Origin: Saururus chinensis
Taxonomy: Eukaryota; Streptophyta; Magnoliopsida; Piperales; Saururaceae
Length of the DNA: 64,000 nt
Direction: 5' to 3'
Assembly (NCBI GenBank): GCA_035235625.1
Contig: CP141140.1
Coordinates: 42,527,351 to 42,591,350, forward strand
In this document: one piece after another, positions 1 to 11,680 of the stretch
Layout: each line of letters begins with the position of its first letter
Position numbering within the stretch: the stretch's first letter is position 1
Notes under the pieces: generated by a model
Database searches by the model: none
Told to the model about the DNA's origin: nothing
What the model saw: only the letters and a program-made list of their open reading frames with translations
Translations under genes and position numbers: made by a program

Positions 1-36
1 ATCTATTTGCGATGCATATTTTGCGTCGCTATCTCT

Positions 37-289
37 CCCTTCCCCTCTCTCTCTCCCTTCCCCTCTTCTATCTCTCCCCCCCTCTCTCTCCTCTCTCTCT
101 CTCCTCCCTCTCTCCTCTCTCTCTCCTCTCTCTCTCCTCTCCTCTCTCTCCTCCCTCTCTCCTCCCTCTCCCCTCTCCTCTCTCCCTCTCTCCTCTCTCT
201 TCCTCCCTCTCCCTTGTCCTCTCTCTCTCTCCTCTCTCTTCCTCCCTCTCCCCTCTCCTCTCTGTCTCCTCTCTCTTCCTCCCTCTCCC

Positions 290-320
<31 letters not shown>

Positions 321-857
321 TCCCTCCCCTCTCCTCTCTCTCTTCCCTCCCCTCTCCTCTCTTCCCTCCCCTCTCCTCTCTCTCTCTCTTCCCTCCCCTC
401 TCCTCTCTTCCCTCCCCTCTCCTCTCTCTCTCTCTTCCCTCCCCTCTCCTCTCTTCCCTCCCCTCTCCTCTCTTCCCTCCCTCCCTCTCTCTCTCTCTCT
501 CTTCCCTCCCCTCTCTCTCTCTCTCTCTCTTCCCTCCCCTCTCTTCTCTCTCTCTTCCCTCCCCTCTCTTCTCTCTCTCTTCCCTCCCCTCTCCTCTCTC
601 TCTCTTCCCTCTCCTCTCTCTCTCTCCCCTCTCCTCTCTTTCTTCCCTCTCCTCTCTCTTCCCTCCCCTCCCTCTCTTCCCTCCTCTCTCTCTTCCCTCT
701 CCTCTCCTCTCTTCCCTCCCCTCTCCTCTCTCTCTCTCCTCCCTCTCCCCTCTTCCCTCCCCTCTCCTCTCTCTCTCCTCCCTCTCCCCTCTCCTCTCTC
801 TCTTCCCTCCCCTCTCCTCTCTCTCTCTTCCCTCTCTCTCCTCTTTCTCTCCTCTAA
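37..857. repeat. Long polypyrimidine (C/T) tract 1 of the CACTA element
   Basis: About 820 bases composed almost only of C and T on the plus strand, with isolated G or A. It is built from imperfect short units such as CTCTCC, TTCCCTCC and CCCTCTCCTCTC. The long Ser/Leu/Pro frames on the plus strand and Arg/Glu/Gly frames on the minus strand are by-products of this composition, not genes. Such polypurine-polypyrimidine stretches can in principle adopt triplex (H-DNA) structure. Confidence 0.95.
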
Positions 858-927
858 TTTCAAATTTTTGAGATTTTTTTTCCTTCAAATTAATTTTTAA
901 AATAAAAAAATTAAAAGAAAATAAAAT

Positions 928-1045
928 ACTAATAGCGACGTATAGCGTTATACGTCGCTATTAGTATATGTATTAGCGATGTATAGAGCTATACGTCGCT
1001 AATACATGTACTAATAGAGACGTATAGAGCTATGGGTTGCTATTA
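928..1045. repeat. Palindromic TAGCGACG cluster between C/T tracts
   Basis: The segment 928-965 is a near-perfect hairpin: the left arm ACTAATAGCGACGTATA is mirrored by TATACGTCGCTATTAGT across a 4-base centre. Two further diverged units follow to 1045. Equivalent clusters separate later C/T tracts at about 1708-1830, 2161-2283, 2723-2800 and 3218-3385. They are likely transposase-binding subterminal-type repeats of the CACTA element. Confidence 0.85.
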
Positions 1046-1122
1046 TTATTTTATTTTATTTTAATTTTTTATTTAAAAAATAAAAAAATAATAATAAATT
1101 TTAAAAAAAAATCAAAATACAA

Positions 1123-1630
1123 TTCCTCTCACCCTCCCCTCTCCTCTCTCTCTCTCTCTCCTCCCTCTCTCTCTCTCTCTCTCTCCCTCCCCTCTCCTCT
1201 CTCTCTCTCTCTCTCTTCCCTCTCCTCTCCTCTCTCTCTCTCTTCCCTCCCCTCTCCTCTCCTCTCTCTCTCTCTTCCCTCCCCTCTCTCCTCTCCTCTC
1301 TCTCTCTCTTCCCTCCCTCTCCTCTCCTCTCTCTCTCTCTTCCCTCCCCTCTCCTCTCCTCTCTCTCTCTCTTCCCTCCCCTCTCCTCTCCTCTCTCTCT
1401 CTCTTCCCTCCCCTCTCCTCTCCTCTCTCTCTCTCTTCCCTCCCCTCTCCTCTCCTCTCTCTCTCTCTTCCCTCCCCTCTCCTCTCCTCTCCTCTCTCTC
1501 TCTTCCCTCCCCTCTCTCTCTTCCCTCCCCTCTCCTCTCTCTCTCCTCTCTCTCTCCTCCCTCTCTCTCTCCTCTCTATCTCCTCTCTCTCTCCTCCTTC
1601 TCTCTTCGCCCTCTCTCTCCTCTCTCTACA
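1123..1630. repeat. Polypyrimidine tract 2 of the CACTA element
   Basis: About 500 bases of C/T sequence in which a unit of roughly 57-65 bases (TTCCCTCCCCTCTCCTCTCC followed by a CT run) recurs about seven times between 1210 and 1510. This suggests tandem amplification. Reading frames here are compositional artefacts on both strands. Confidence 0.9.
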
Positions 1631-1869
1631 CAATATCTCTCTGCTAATTATAATTTCTTTATTTTAAAAAATTAGTATTTAAAATAAAAAATAAAATAAA
1701 AAAATAGACTAATAGTGACATATAGAAATATACATCACTAATAGTCATCGTATTAGCAACGTATAGTTCTATATGTCGCTAATACCCTACCTATTAGCGA
1801 CATATACTTCTATATGTCGTTATTAGTATTTATTTTTATTTTAAAAATTAATAAAATAATTAAAATAAA

Positions 1870-3800
1870 ATTCCCCACTCTCTTCCCTCCCCCTCTCTCT
1901 CTTCCCTCCCCTCTCTCTCTCTCTTCCCTCCCCTCTCTCTCTCCTCCCTCTCCTCTCCCTCTCCTCCCTCCCCTCTTTCTCCCCTCTCCTCCCTCTCCAC
2001 TCTCTCTCCTCCCTCCCCTCTCTCTCCTCCCCCTCTCTCCCCCTATCTCCTCTCTCTCCCCCTCCCTCTCCTCCCTCTCCCTCTTTCTCTCTCTCTCTCC
2101 CCACTCTCTCCTCCCTCTCTCTATTTTATATTTTTATTTCAAAATAAATAAAAAATAAAAATCTATTAGCGACGTATATGGATATACGTTGCTAATACTA
2201 AGGGTATTAGCGACATATATGCATATACGTCGCTAATACACAAAAGTATTAGTGACGTATATGTGTAAACGTCATTAATACTTTTTTTATTTTTTTAATC
2301 AATTATTAAATAAAAAAATGTACTCTCCCTCTCCTCTCTCTCCGTTCTCTCTCTCCTATCTCTCCGTTCTCTCTCTCCCACTCTCTCTCCTCCCTCACTC
2401 TCTCTCCCCCTCTCTCTCTCCCCCTCTTCTCCCTCACTCTCTCTCTCTCTCTCTCTCTCCCCTCTCTCCTCTCTCTCCCCCCTCTCTCCTCTCTCGCTCT
2501 CCTCCCTCTCCTCTCTCTCTCCTCCCTCTCTCTCCTCTCCCTCTCTCTCCCCTCTCTCTCCTCTCTCCCCTCTCTCCTCTCTCTCTCTCTCTCCTCTCTC
2601 CCCCTCTCTCCTCTCTCTCTCTCCTCCCTTCCTTCTCTCCCTCCCCTATCTCCTCTCTCTCCCCCTCTCTCTCACTCCTCCCTCTCTCTATTTTAAATTT
2701 TTTATTTAAAAATAAATAAAATATATATTACCGACGTATATGGATATATGTTGCTAATACTAAGGGTATTAGTGACGTATATGTGTAAGCATCTTTAATA
2801 TCTTTTTTTAATTTTTTTAATCAATTCTTAAATAAAAAATTTACTCTCCCTCCCCTCTCTCCCCCTGTCTCTCTCCATCTCTCTCTCCTCTCTCTCCTCC
2901 CTTCTCTCTCTCTCTCTCCAACTCTCTCCTCTCACTCTCCTCCATTCTCTCTCTCCTGTCTCTCTCTCCTCCCTCCCTCTCTCCTCTCTCTCTCCCCCTC
3001 TCTTCTCTCTCTCCTCCCTCTCCTCTCTCTCTCTTCTCTCCCTCTCCTCTCTCTCTCCTCCCTCTCCTCTCTCTCTCTCTCGTCTCTCTCTCTCCTCCCT
3101 CCCCTCTCTATCTCCTCCCTCCCCTCTCTGTCTCCCCCTATCTCCTCTCTCCCCCCTCTCTCTCTCCTCCCTCTCTCTATTTTATATTTGTTATTTAAAA
3201 ATAAATAAAAAATAAAAATGTATTAGTGACATATATGGATATATGTTGCTAATACTAAATGTATTAGCGACGTATATGATTATACGTCGCTAATAATCAA
3301 GGGCATTAGCGACGTATATGCGTAAGCATTGTTAATACATAAAGGTATTAGCGACATATATGCGTAAGTGTCAATAATACCTTTTTTTTATTTTTTAATC
3401 AATTTTTAAATAAAAAAAGTAAAAAATTTACTCTCCCTCTCATCTCTCCCCCCTCTCTCTCTCCTATCTCTCTCTCCTCCCTCCCTCTCTCTCGTCCCTC
3501 TCTCCTCTCTCTCCCCCCTCTCTCTATTTTATATCTTCTATTTAAAAAAAATTAAAAAAAAATTACACTCCCTCTCCTCTCTTTCTCCCTCTCCCATCTC
3601 TCCCTCTGCTCTCTCTCTCCTCCTCTCTATCTCTCTCCACCCTCCCTCTCTCTTTCTCCTCCTTCTCTCTCTCCTCCCTCTCTCTCTCTTCTCCCTCTCT
3701 CTCTTCCCTCCCCCTCTCTCTCTCTCCTCTCTCTCTCTTTTCGATTCCTCTCTCTCCTCACCTTCTCTCTTTCCTCACTCTCTTCTCTCTCTCTTTTATT
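1870..3800. repeat. Further C/T tracts alternating with palindromic clusters
   Basis: Pyrimidine tracts lie at about 1870-2130, 2318-2690, 2840-3180, 3428-3530 and 3565-3800. Each is followed by a short AT-rich spacer and, except in the last pair, by a cluster of TATTAGCGACGTATATG-type inverted units. The module tract + AT spacer + palindromes is therefore repeated at least five times, which implies segmental amplification inside the element. No gene is visible. Confidence 0.85.
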
Positions 3801-4017
3801 GTAAATTATATTTTAAAATTAATAATAAAATGTAACAAATAAAATATATTATATATAAATAGTGAAAATTTAATCTATTATTAATGCTAGTTTTTATTGA
3901 TAATTTAATATTTATTTATTGTATATATAAATAGTAAATATTTAATAAAATATATTATATTTAGGAAGTTTATTATAATTTTTTAATATTTATTTATTAA
4001 ATAAATTTAATTAATAA

Positions 4018-4448
4018 AGTTATTAGCGACGCATGTCAACAAACGTCGCTATTAGAAATGGTATTTGTGACGCTATGTAAAAGCGTCGCTAATAGTTTAA
4101 ATTTTTTATTTTTTATTATTTTTAATTCATAATTATTAGTGACGCTTTTGTAAGCATTGCTAATAGCAAGATTAGTAGCGACGCTTTCCTATAGGCGTCG
4201 CTATTGCGAAAGCTATTAGCAACGCTTACAAAAAGCGTCGCTAATAGTCATTTTTTTCTTTTTTTTATTTAAAATATATATCTTTTAGCGACGGTTGTAT
4301 AAAGCGTCGCAAATTGGGGCACTATTAGCGACACTTATAATAAAGCATCGCTAATATGGTTAGTATTAGTGAGGCTTAGCTAAGCGTCGCTAATAGTTGT
4401 TATTAGGGACGCTTATTTAAGCGTCGCTAATAAATGTGTCGCTAATAC
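4018..4448. repeat. Subterminal palindrome cluster next to the CACTA end
   Basis: About ten imperfect copies of units such as TATTAGCGACGCTT...AAGCGTCGCTAATA, in direct and inverted order, lead into the CACTA terminus at 4465. The core is TAGCGACGC and its complement. This is the expected position for transposase-binding repeats. The matching cluster in the second copy is 20272-20765. Confidence 0.85.
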
Positions 4449-4465
4449 TACATTTTGTTGTAGTG

Positions 4466-5928
4466 ATTGAATGAACCCACATGGATCCCATATCAAATTA
4501 GCCAAATTGAAATATAAGGCCTCATATAAGTCTCATACAAATAATAGACTTTAAAATAAATCCTAAAGTCTAGAAGATAATTTTAAAACCCACATCCTAA
4601 AGGCTAATTATGTAATTGAGAAAAGAAAAAAGAAAATAAAAAAATACATGGTGCACTAGAGAAACTAAGGAAGGAAAATTAATTAAGTCCCCATGTATAG
4701 TGGGCCCCTACACTTTTAAAGAATGTTCACTTGACTAACAAAATTAATATTTGAGAAGACTAAATCAAAACTTCTTTGAGTGGTTACTCACGTTAAAAAA
4801 AAGAATGAATGAAATGGAAGAGTAGGGCAAAGACCAAGTCAAACCACTACCACATGTCAAGTGGTCTCCCCCACTACCCCACTGATTCACTAACTCACTC
4901 CCCACTTCCCATAAACTACCCCACTAACTCACCACCCCCTCCCACTAATTTACCCCATGACACATCTTCAACACTATAAATACCCCCTTCTTCTCATAGA
5001 GAGGGGCTTTTTGTAGCTAAGTCTAAGAAGTTTTCACAAACTCTAAAGCTCTCCATCCCAAAGGAAAACATTCCATCAAGAAGAGAAGAAGACTCAAAGA
5101 ATAAAGCTCATCCAAAAGTTCTTCAAAGGTCTCTTTCTCAAAGCATCCTTTCAATTCTAAGGATTCAATCCCAAGGAGTTTGCAAAGAGTTTAAAGTAAG
5201 AGAAGTTGCACAAAGTAAAGGAAAAGGGATTCTTAAGCTTAAAGACAAGAAGACATAGAAATGATGAGTTTTTACATGTGATCTTCTTCATTTTCCTTGT
5301 GTTCTTTTTCTTTTTAATACTTGTAATCATCTTTTGGCAACTTCAATATTCTCATCCTTTATCTACTTCCAATTTCTCTTTATCTTTTGCCATTTAATCG
5401 AAGAGTTTGAAAAATTGGTTAATTACTACTACTCTATCCCAAATTCTAAAGAGTAGTAGCAATTGGCCATCCTACAAAAAAAAGGTTTTTTCTCATCTCT
5501 TGCAAAGAATGGATTATCCTATATCCTCTCTTGTCTCGTCATAGGGAACCAACCAAAATCCCCCAACAATATCATAAGGATGTTTAGTATACGAATTTAT
5601 ATAGTGGGATGGCTAAACAAGTACTATGTAATAACAATGAATATGATATCACCACATCATCACAACAACAATACTATTATGTTCAATGGTAATCACTATC
5701 ATCACATACAAAAATGGAATAAGCAAAATATTCATAATTGTTTTCTCATGATTCAATCATCATAACTTGACTTCTCTCAGGAGATTCTTGCTCCATAAGT
5801 GTAAGCCAAAATGTTCTCTATGACATGGTAGCCACATTTAAGAGTACAACCTTGCCTCACTCAAACATGAACTAGTTACCACAACCTTGGAGTATTTTGA
5901 AGCATGCCAGCTCCATCTATGTCATTGC
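4466..5928. other. Non-coding stretch, possible LTR/leader remnant with TATA box
   Basis: No convincing gene. A TATA-like TATAAAT at 4975-4981 follows a C-rich, imperfectly repeated stretch (about 4860-4960, units like CCACTAACTCACCCC). It precedes a purine-rich leader-like segment, an arrangement seen in LTR promoters. A small hairpin (CTACTACTCT / AGAGTAGTAG) lies near 5426-5459. Small open frames at 5206-5397 and 5463-5765 match nothing I recognise. Assignment to an LTR element is inference only. Confidence 0.35.
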
Positions 5929-6655
5929 TGTTAAGTCTAAACCAAGACTATGAAGTAGTCTAATTCAGATTTGTTTTACTTGCCAATTGTAGTAGACAAG
6001 GTCGATCCACAGGGAAAACCTTGTGTAACAAAGAAAATAATTACTAAAAAAATAGAGGAAAGAAAAATTAAGAAAGAAAGAGTAGAAGAGTATTGAGAGA
6101 ATAAAGAGTTAAATAATCAAGAAAAGAAAACACTAAGGCATTAAGGGTCATTGTAACATCTAGTGATGTTCTTCATATGTCATGTTATCTCAGTTAAAGT
6201 CAAATGAAGATTCTATCTAATTGGAAGATATGAACATTAAAAATAAAAACAAAGATAGAAAATGCTTTTGGATAGATGAAGGATAAAAACAATTGTTTCT
6301 TCAAAAGTTCTATGTATCTAAACCACAAAAGATCAAGAAGGAGAGCCTTCAAGCATCTTATGCATCCACATCACAAAGAAACAAGAAGAATAATATTAAA
6401 TAAATATCACTTCAAATAACCAATACTTACTTGAAACTATTGATGAAACATGAATAGAACTCTATTAGATTGTTACAAATCACCTCTAGCCTTAGCTTGA
6501 GAGCTTAGGAAGCCGTTACACAAAACTAAAAACAAAAGTACAAAATAATAAGAGAAGAGAGCTCCACAGAGGAGGGGATGATGCCTCTGCCACGTCCACC
6601 CCTCTATTTATAGGGTAGAAAGGGTTGCTTCAAAGGGGAAAGTCCAATTATATAT
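5929..6655. repeat. LTR-like repeat, copy 1
   Basis: This segment is repeated in the same orientation at 9258-9940. Shared landmarks are a TGTTA start, ACTATGAAGTAGTC near the beginning, CTTGCCAATTGTAGTAGACA and AGGTCGATCCA just after, and a GAGGAGGGGATGATGC block followed by a CTATTTATAG TATA-like box near the end. The organisation (TG start, TATA near one end, about 0.7 kb) suggests long terminal repeats or solo LTRs of an old Ty3/gypsy element. The right boundary is set only by loss of similarity. Confidence 0.6.
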
Positions 6656-7869
6656 CTTTATTTCATCCTGATTGATTGTTTGATTAGTTACTTCTTTGGC
6701 AATGATTAGATTCAAAATAAATCAAATAAATCCATAATTTATTTAGAAAATAAGTATATTTGAGTCTTCTTTTAGTTATCCAATCAGCTTCATTGTATTT
6801 ACTTATGTGTATCAATCACAACCAATGAAAATATTCTTCATGTGATGGCCTTGGGTTAGTTAACAAGTTGTCCTTTTGCATGCCGGATTTAACCGATATA
6901 GATTCGAAATTATGAATTTTTTCCTGAAATAGATATTGTAGCCACGAAAGTCTTCTTTCCAATGACACTAGAATTGTATCATTCCAAATTATATAAAGAA
7001 ATATACGGCCAAAATACTAAGGTTGTAACAATCTATCCAAATCAGCTTCTTCCCGAATTTAGTTCTTTTGATGCAAATCTGAAATCTAACAGGTCCACAA
7101 GGTTGTGTTTGACCATTTTATGCATGTTTAGACTAGTAAGAGCCTGTTCTTGACTTTTAAATAGCTTTGGGCAGATGAGCTTTACTTCCTATTTTACTTG
7201 GATCCTGTTGAAGTCTGTTTAGACATGTAAACTCAATTACGGTCCAACTAACCTATTCAAAATATAAATAGCCCAAATAAGCAATGAATTAACACAAAAT
7301 GAGATTTAAATTTGAAATGTGAGAACATTTAATTGAACATTATTTTAGTGCATCAGCCATGAAGCTAAGGCTCACAAGGAATCATAGATCCAAGGGGTTG
7401 AGATCTCGACTTTCATGATCATCGAAACCTCCTGTATTGCTTTGTGTTGGACTTACAATTTTTAATACACTGATCCATTCTAACACATCTCCTAGGCTAG
7501 GGAAGCAGTTCTACATAACTTTCATCCTTAGCCAGAAGGCCTTTGTTCTATTTTCTACCAAATCCTTTCCATTTACATGGCTAGAGACTCACTTGAGCAG
7601 CCATACCGACACAATGAACTTCTATCCTTAAGTTTCTTTGTCCAAGGATTTCCATACATACAATGGTACATAAACCCAAAAAGCATCAATCACAAGATCA
7701 CATATAATTGCATTACATGCATTCAATATTATATTATTATATCTTATAATAGCACGGATGAGAGATTCAGTTGGTTGGATTGCATGGTTATTGGCTGAGG
7801 AGAGCCTTAGGTTGCTAAGGAATGTCTTGAGTTTTAAAAAGGTTGGTAGATACACAATTAGAGATTAAC
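6656..7869. other. Unassigned, probably decayed retrotransposon DNA
   Basis: No recognisable gene. Short frames (6962-7153, 7437-7631, 7577-7798, and 7628-7855 on the minus strand) show no family motif I can name. Because the downstream neighbour at 7870-8085 is a reverse-strand gag fragment, this stretch may be further decayed sequence of the same element. Confidence 0.3.
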
Positions 7870-8085
7870 CTATAATGTAATTTTCCTACGACATTGAATA
7901 ATGCAAGAAGACTTTATATTTTGATTAGCAAGTTTTGTCTCATTCTCATCAAATTCAGTTTTATGTTTTAGAATAGAATTCTCTTCCTCATCTTTGGTCA
8001 TTGGAGGACTCCAGCCTTTAACAACCGTTTTCCAGACATTCCCATCAAGCGCTTGTATTCTTCCAATTTGAGAAATTATAGCCAT
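7870..8085 (-). pseudogene. Retrotransposon gag fragment (UBN2 type)
   Basis: A 71-residue frame reads IQALDGNVWKTVVKGWSPPM, then acidic residues, then WDENE-like FDENETKLANQN. This resembles the N-terminal part of gag polyproteins of plant retrotransposons (UBN2-type gag), where a G-W-x-x-P core and an E-x-x-x-A-x-x-N-S-K motif recur. The frame stops soon after, where the full domain would continue for some 100 more residues, so it is a fragment. Pol sequence of the same element is not evident nearby. Recognition is from memory of family motifs, not a search. Confidence 0.6.
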
Positions 8086-9257
8086 AAAACAAAGGAGGTC
8101 TATTCATAGGATTTCCTAAGTCTCCATGTTCATTCATTGAGTTATTTAAACCAACCATTGATTTTATTTTAACAAAAACAACCCAAGCACCACAATTTAA
8201 GTACTAAACTCAAGGAAGAGAAGCAACTAGCAATCCAGAGTAGAAATTAGCAAGTCTAAACAAGTACAAGAGAAAAACAAGTAAAGTAAAAATAAAAATT
8301 TATACCAAGCACAAGAAATCAAATAATGGAAGTTTAACCAAGGTTATGAAGTACTAACATAGTAAATCAGATTGATATCTTGGAGCAAAATCAAATTTTT
8401 AATAAATAAACCTATGCCACTACTTGTAAGTTTAATATCTGTCTACTTAACTTAGTAGATCAACATATTGCCTCTAGTCCAATTATTTAATGAATATAAA
8501 GTCTACAGGATATGGCTTCTTTGTGCAGAATTTTTATTCATAATGGAATCAAACAAATATTATATGAAACCTCACTCACATTGTATCAATCATTCAACAA
8601 CACATGAAGACAACAATTTAATATGGAAAACCCTAACATGGGTGAAAAATCATAGTATTTCAAAAGGAACCAAATCAATACACTAATAAGCAAGACATAA
8701 CATTGATACAAGCAAACCACCAACCTTGTTTAGACTCTAACACAAGCTCCTCTTGATTCGATTATTGTTGCCGGGCTCCAAGTCTTATACCTCAAGCACT
8801 TGAAACTTTCTTCTTCCTCGCCTTTTCTTTGTCTTACTCTAGCCTTCAACAAACACCGCTTGTTATTTTGACTTCTCCCATTGAAGATATGCTGCAACTC
8901 CATTGAAATCTCTGTGTAAAATCTCCTTTAGTTGGGGATCAGCCTCGTAAATTCACCATTGTTCTTTAACTCATGTGAATTCTCCTCGAAAAAAATGTGA
9001 AAAAACTATAAACCAATTTTTTATAATCTCTTGTAGGTTTTCCTCTCTCAAATTTCGTGACTTCTTAACCCTTATATAGCTTCTTAAGTCTATTTAGTCT
9101 TGGACTTCAATAAAGAAGAAATTAAAATAAGAATGACTTAATTAGGGTAACATGTCCTTAAAGCGAGTGATTGTTCTAAACAAGGATTGATCATTCACTA
9201 TTTGTTTTGTATATGATACTTCAAGCGATCAATCAATTGACGAGAGTGATCGATTGT
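8086..9257. other. Unassigned repeat-derived sequence
   Basis: No coding region recognised. The AT-rich stretch around 8610-8660 (TATGGAAAACCCTAACATGGG) looks like the reverse strand of LTR ends that carry a TTTTCACCC...TTTTCC pattern. This is too weak to bound an element. Confidence 0.3.
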
Positions 9258-9940
9258 TGTTACATCCGAACCAACACTATGAAGTAGTCAAATTCAAATT
9301 TTTTTTACTTGCCAATTGTAGTAGACAAGGTCGATCCATAGTGAAAGCCTTATGCAATAAAGAAAATGATTACGAAAATAATAGAGAACAAAGGTAAATC
9401 AAGGAATAAGGGACAATCAAAGAGAAAATGTTATGCACAAAAAATCCAATTGTAATCAATCTCTAATGTATATTTGATTCAAACTATAACTCAATTAAGA
9501 TCAAATAAAACTTCGTTTTAGTCAAAAAATTTAACTCTTAAGGAAATCTGAAATAGAACAATACTAATTGGTTATTTACTATGTGAAAACATTAAGTATA
9601 TAATCACAGGGAATTATAAGCATCCGACATGCCTTTCATCAACGCCAAATCAAATAACTATATAGATTATGAACTCCTTAAATATGTAAAATTAATTTAA
9701 AATAATAAAAAACTTACTTAAATCAAAATAGCTATTAAACATCAAGTACAAGTTCATCCCAAGCCTTAACTAAGAAGCTTAACAAGCCATTACAATAAAA
9801 CTAAAAACAAAATCTACAAAAGAAGAGAAGAAAAATAGGAGAATAGAACTCCGAAGAGGAGGGGATGATGCATGTCCCACGTCCACCCCTTTATTTATAG
9901 GAGTAGAACGGGTTGCTTCAAAGGGGAAGGTTCAATCATA
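9258..9940. repeat. LTR-like repeat, copy 2
   Basis: Same-orientation partner of 5929-6655, with the conserved landmarks listed there (ACTATGAAGTAGTC, GTAGTAGACAAGGTCGATCC, GAGGAGGGGATGATGC, TTTATTTATAGG). It has diverged by many substitutions and small indels. The two copies are about 3.3 kb apart start to start. They could be the two LTRs of one short or deleted element, or independent solo LTRs. The gypsy integrase remnant at 11166-11680 lies on the opposite strand further right. Confidence 0.6.
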
Positions 9941-11165
9941 TCCCTTGCGCTAATGGACAAGTTGTGTCTCGTGAAGGTTTGTAGTGAATATACCCACAAA
10001 ATTCAAAAACTCATGGGTTACCTCCTAAGTAGTGCTAAGTTTTATGTCTTCAGCCAGACAAAACAAAGAAGAATAGAAAAAAAAGAAAAATATAATATGA
10101 TTGACAATGCTAACAAGTTGTGTTGAGGAAGTAAAGATTAAGATAATAATTGTAAAGCAAGACCAAAGAACCCCTTCACCACTTAGCAAACATTAAACTT
10201 TACAATTAACTCTAAAATATGCAAGCATTAGTTTTCATAGATTAAGTATTAAAAAAAATATTCATGAAAGTCTAAACTATTAAATTTCTATGTAGATGAA
10301 CTTTTAAAACAATGTGTTAGTGAGTTATTGTAAAATTTTGACAAGATAATTAGAAGATAAGTCTCCTAAAGTAGCATGCTCTTATACTCACCAAGAGATG
10401 TTAAGATAGCCAAAAGAACCAATTCAAAACTTAGCAACCTATATGAGAAAACAAGCGGTTTGGATGTTCACTTTAATGTCTTGTGGTCTTTATTTGTGAT
10501 ATTCTAACGTGCTTACGTTGTTACAATAATGGCTTTGCCCTATCTTACAAAATGAAACATTATTTAGCAACTTTGTTTTTTTTAATATGATGTTCATCAC
10601 CTTTTTTTTACTTCCTTTCTTTTTTTCCTTTTTCTTCATAGTCAGCCATTTTTAAAGTACTCAGTCTAATTCATTGGTTGCTTTCCATAACAATAATAAT
10701 CCACTAATTTTTTCTTCTCTCAACATTCTAGGTGAGTATTAGAGCAAATGAACAAGGAGATCAAAGTTCATTGGATTTAATGCCTCTCGACATTCTGGGT
10801 GAGTATTAGAGCAACAACCACATAATTCAACTTCAACTCCAAAAATTAGCCGTGCGAGTGAAATTTTAAAAACCAACATTAGTTTTGAAGATCTTCTTCA
10901 TGAAAGTTAATTGCAAAGACTTATCACAAAAGGAAAGTTTTATTAAAAATATCTAAGTGCTATCATTATTTAGAGATCAAAGTAAAGAGGAAGAATACCA
11001 AGAAAGGATGAAGGTTATCACAGTCAATACTATGAATAGAAATTATCAAAACTCACCCCCTAACCCAAATGAAACATTGTCCTCAATGTTTGAATTTTTT
11101 TTGTTTTTTATTAATTAATTAATTAATTTTATAAAAACAAGAAAAATCAATTCCTATAGAGAGGA
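9941..11165. other. Non-coding stretch between LTR-like repeat and integrase remnant
   Basis: No gene recognised. The phrase ACATTCTRGGTGAGTATTAG (R is A in the first copy, G in the second) occurs twice, near 10725 and 10792, a small direct duplication. An ATTA(n) run sits at about 11108-11127. The stretch could be the region between pol and the 3' LTR of a reverse-strand gypsy element. Confidence 0.35.
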
Positions 11166-11680
11166 TCATCTAGTAGACTCAATCTCTGAAGTAAAATTTT
11201 CAAAAAATGGTTTCAAATGTTGTCCATTCACTTTAAAAATATCACCGTTTCCTGGATTCTCAATTTCAATAGTCCCATAAGGATAAACCGTTTTTACTAT
11301 GATGGGACCTGACCAACGTGATGTTAATATTCTTGGAAAGAGATGAAGCCTAGAGTTGTACAATAAAACTTTTTGAAATGGCTCAAAAGTTTTTCATAAA
11401 ATATTTTTATCATAAAAAACCTTCATTCTCTCTTTGTAAAATTTTGAACTCTCCTAAGCATCACATCTAATTTCCTCTAACTCATTGATTTGCAATTTTC
11501 TACTTAAGACTGCCTTGTCAAAATTAAAATTCAAAGCTTTGATTGCCCAATACACCCTATGTTCCAATCCACAGGTAAGTGACAAGCTTTTCCTAAAATC
11601 AAACGGTAATGAGACATTCCAATTGGTGTCTTAAAAGCAGTACAGTAAGCCTAAAGAGCATCAGTTAGCTGTTGAGAGGA
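11166..11680 (-). pseudogene. Ty3/gypsy integrase C-terminal remnant
   Basis: Read on the minus strand, about 11680-11570 gives [19 protein letters not shown] followed by [16 protein letters not shown]. These match the conserved end of gypsy integrases ([32 protein letters not shown]). The expected Trp codon is a stop (TAG). Further on, 11363-11166 reads YNSRLHLFPRILTSRWSGPI, PYGTIEIENP and FKVNGQHLKPF, the C-terminal DNA-binding tail typical of Athila/Tat-like gypsy elements. The parts are in different frames and no upstream reverse transcriptase or protease is visible, so this is a dead fragment. Confidence 0.8.

Larger units (their letters stand above)
1..4465. mobile_element. CACTA-type DNA transposon (non-autonomous), left part cut by window edge
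   Basis: The right end is a CACTA terminus: read on the minus strand from 4465 it begins CACTACAACAAAATGTAGTA and continues directly into TATTAGCGAC-type subterminal repeats. The body alternates long C/T-only tracts with AT-rich spacers and clusters of palindromic units of the form TATTAGCGACGTATA...TATACGTCGCTAATA. Subterminal direct and inverted transposase-binding repeats are a hallmark of plant CACTA (En/Spm) elements. No transposase-like reading frame is visible, so it looks non-autonomous. A related copy lies at 18490-20783; both share the AT-rich block before the terminal cluster (3781-4017 here, 20041-20270 there) and the same end. The left terminus is outside the window, so target duplication cannot be tested (right flank ATT). 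Confidence 0.85.

Noticed and set aside
3-2719. Long open frames rich in Ser/Leu/Pro (plus) and Arg/Glu/Gly (minus)
   Set aside because: They exist in several frames and on both strands because the DNA is a C/T microsatellite-like tract; no protein features beyond composition.
37-3800. Possible CRISPR-like or satellite array from regular repeats
   Set aside because: Plant DNA; units are imperfect low-complexity tracts and palindromes of a transposon, with no unique spacers of constant length.
4466-5928. A host gene promoter with TATA box at 4975
   Set aside because: No downstream coding region of host type; more likely an LTR or leader, and even that is uncertain.
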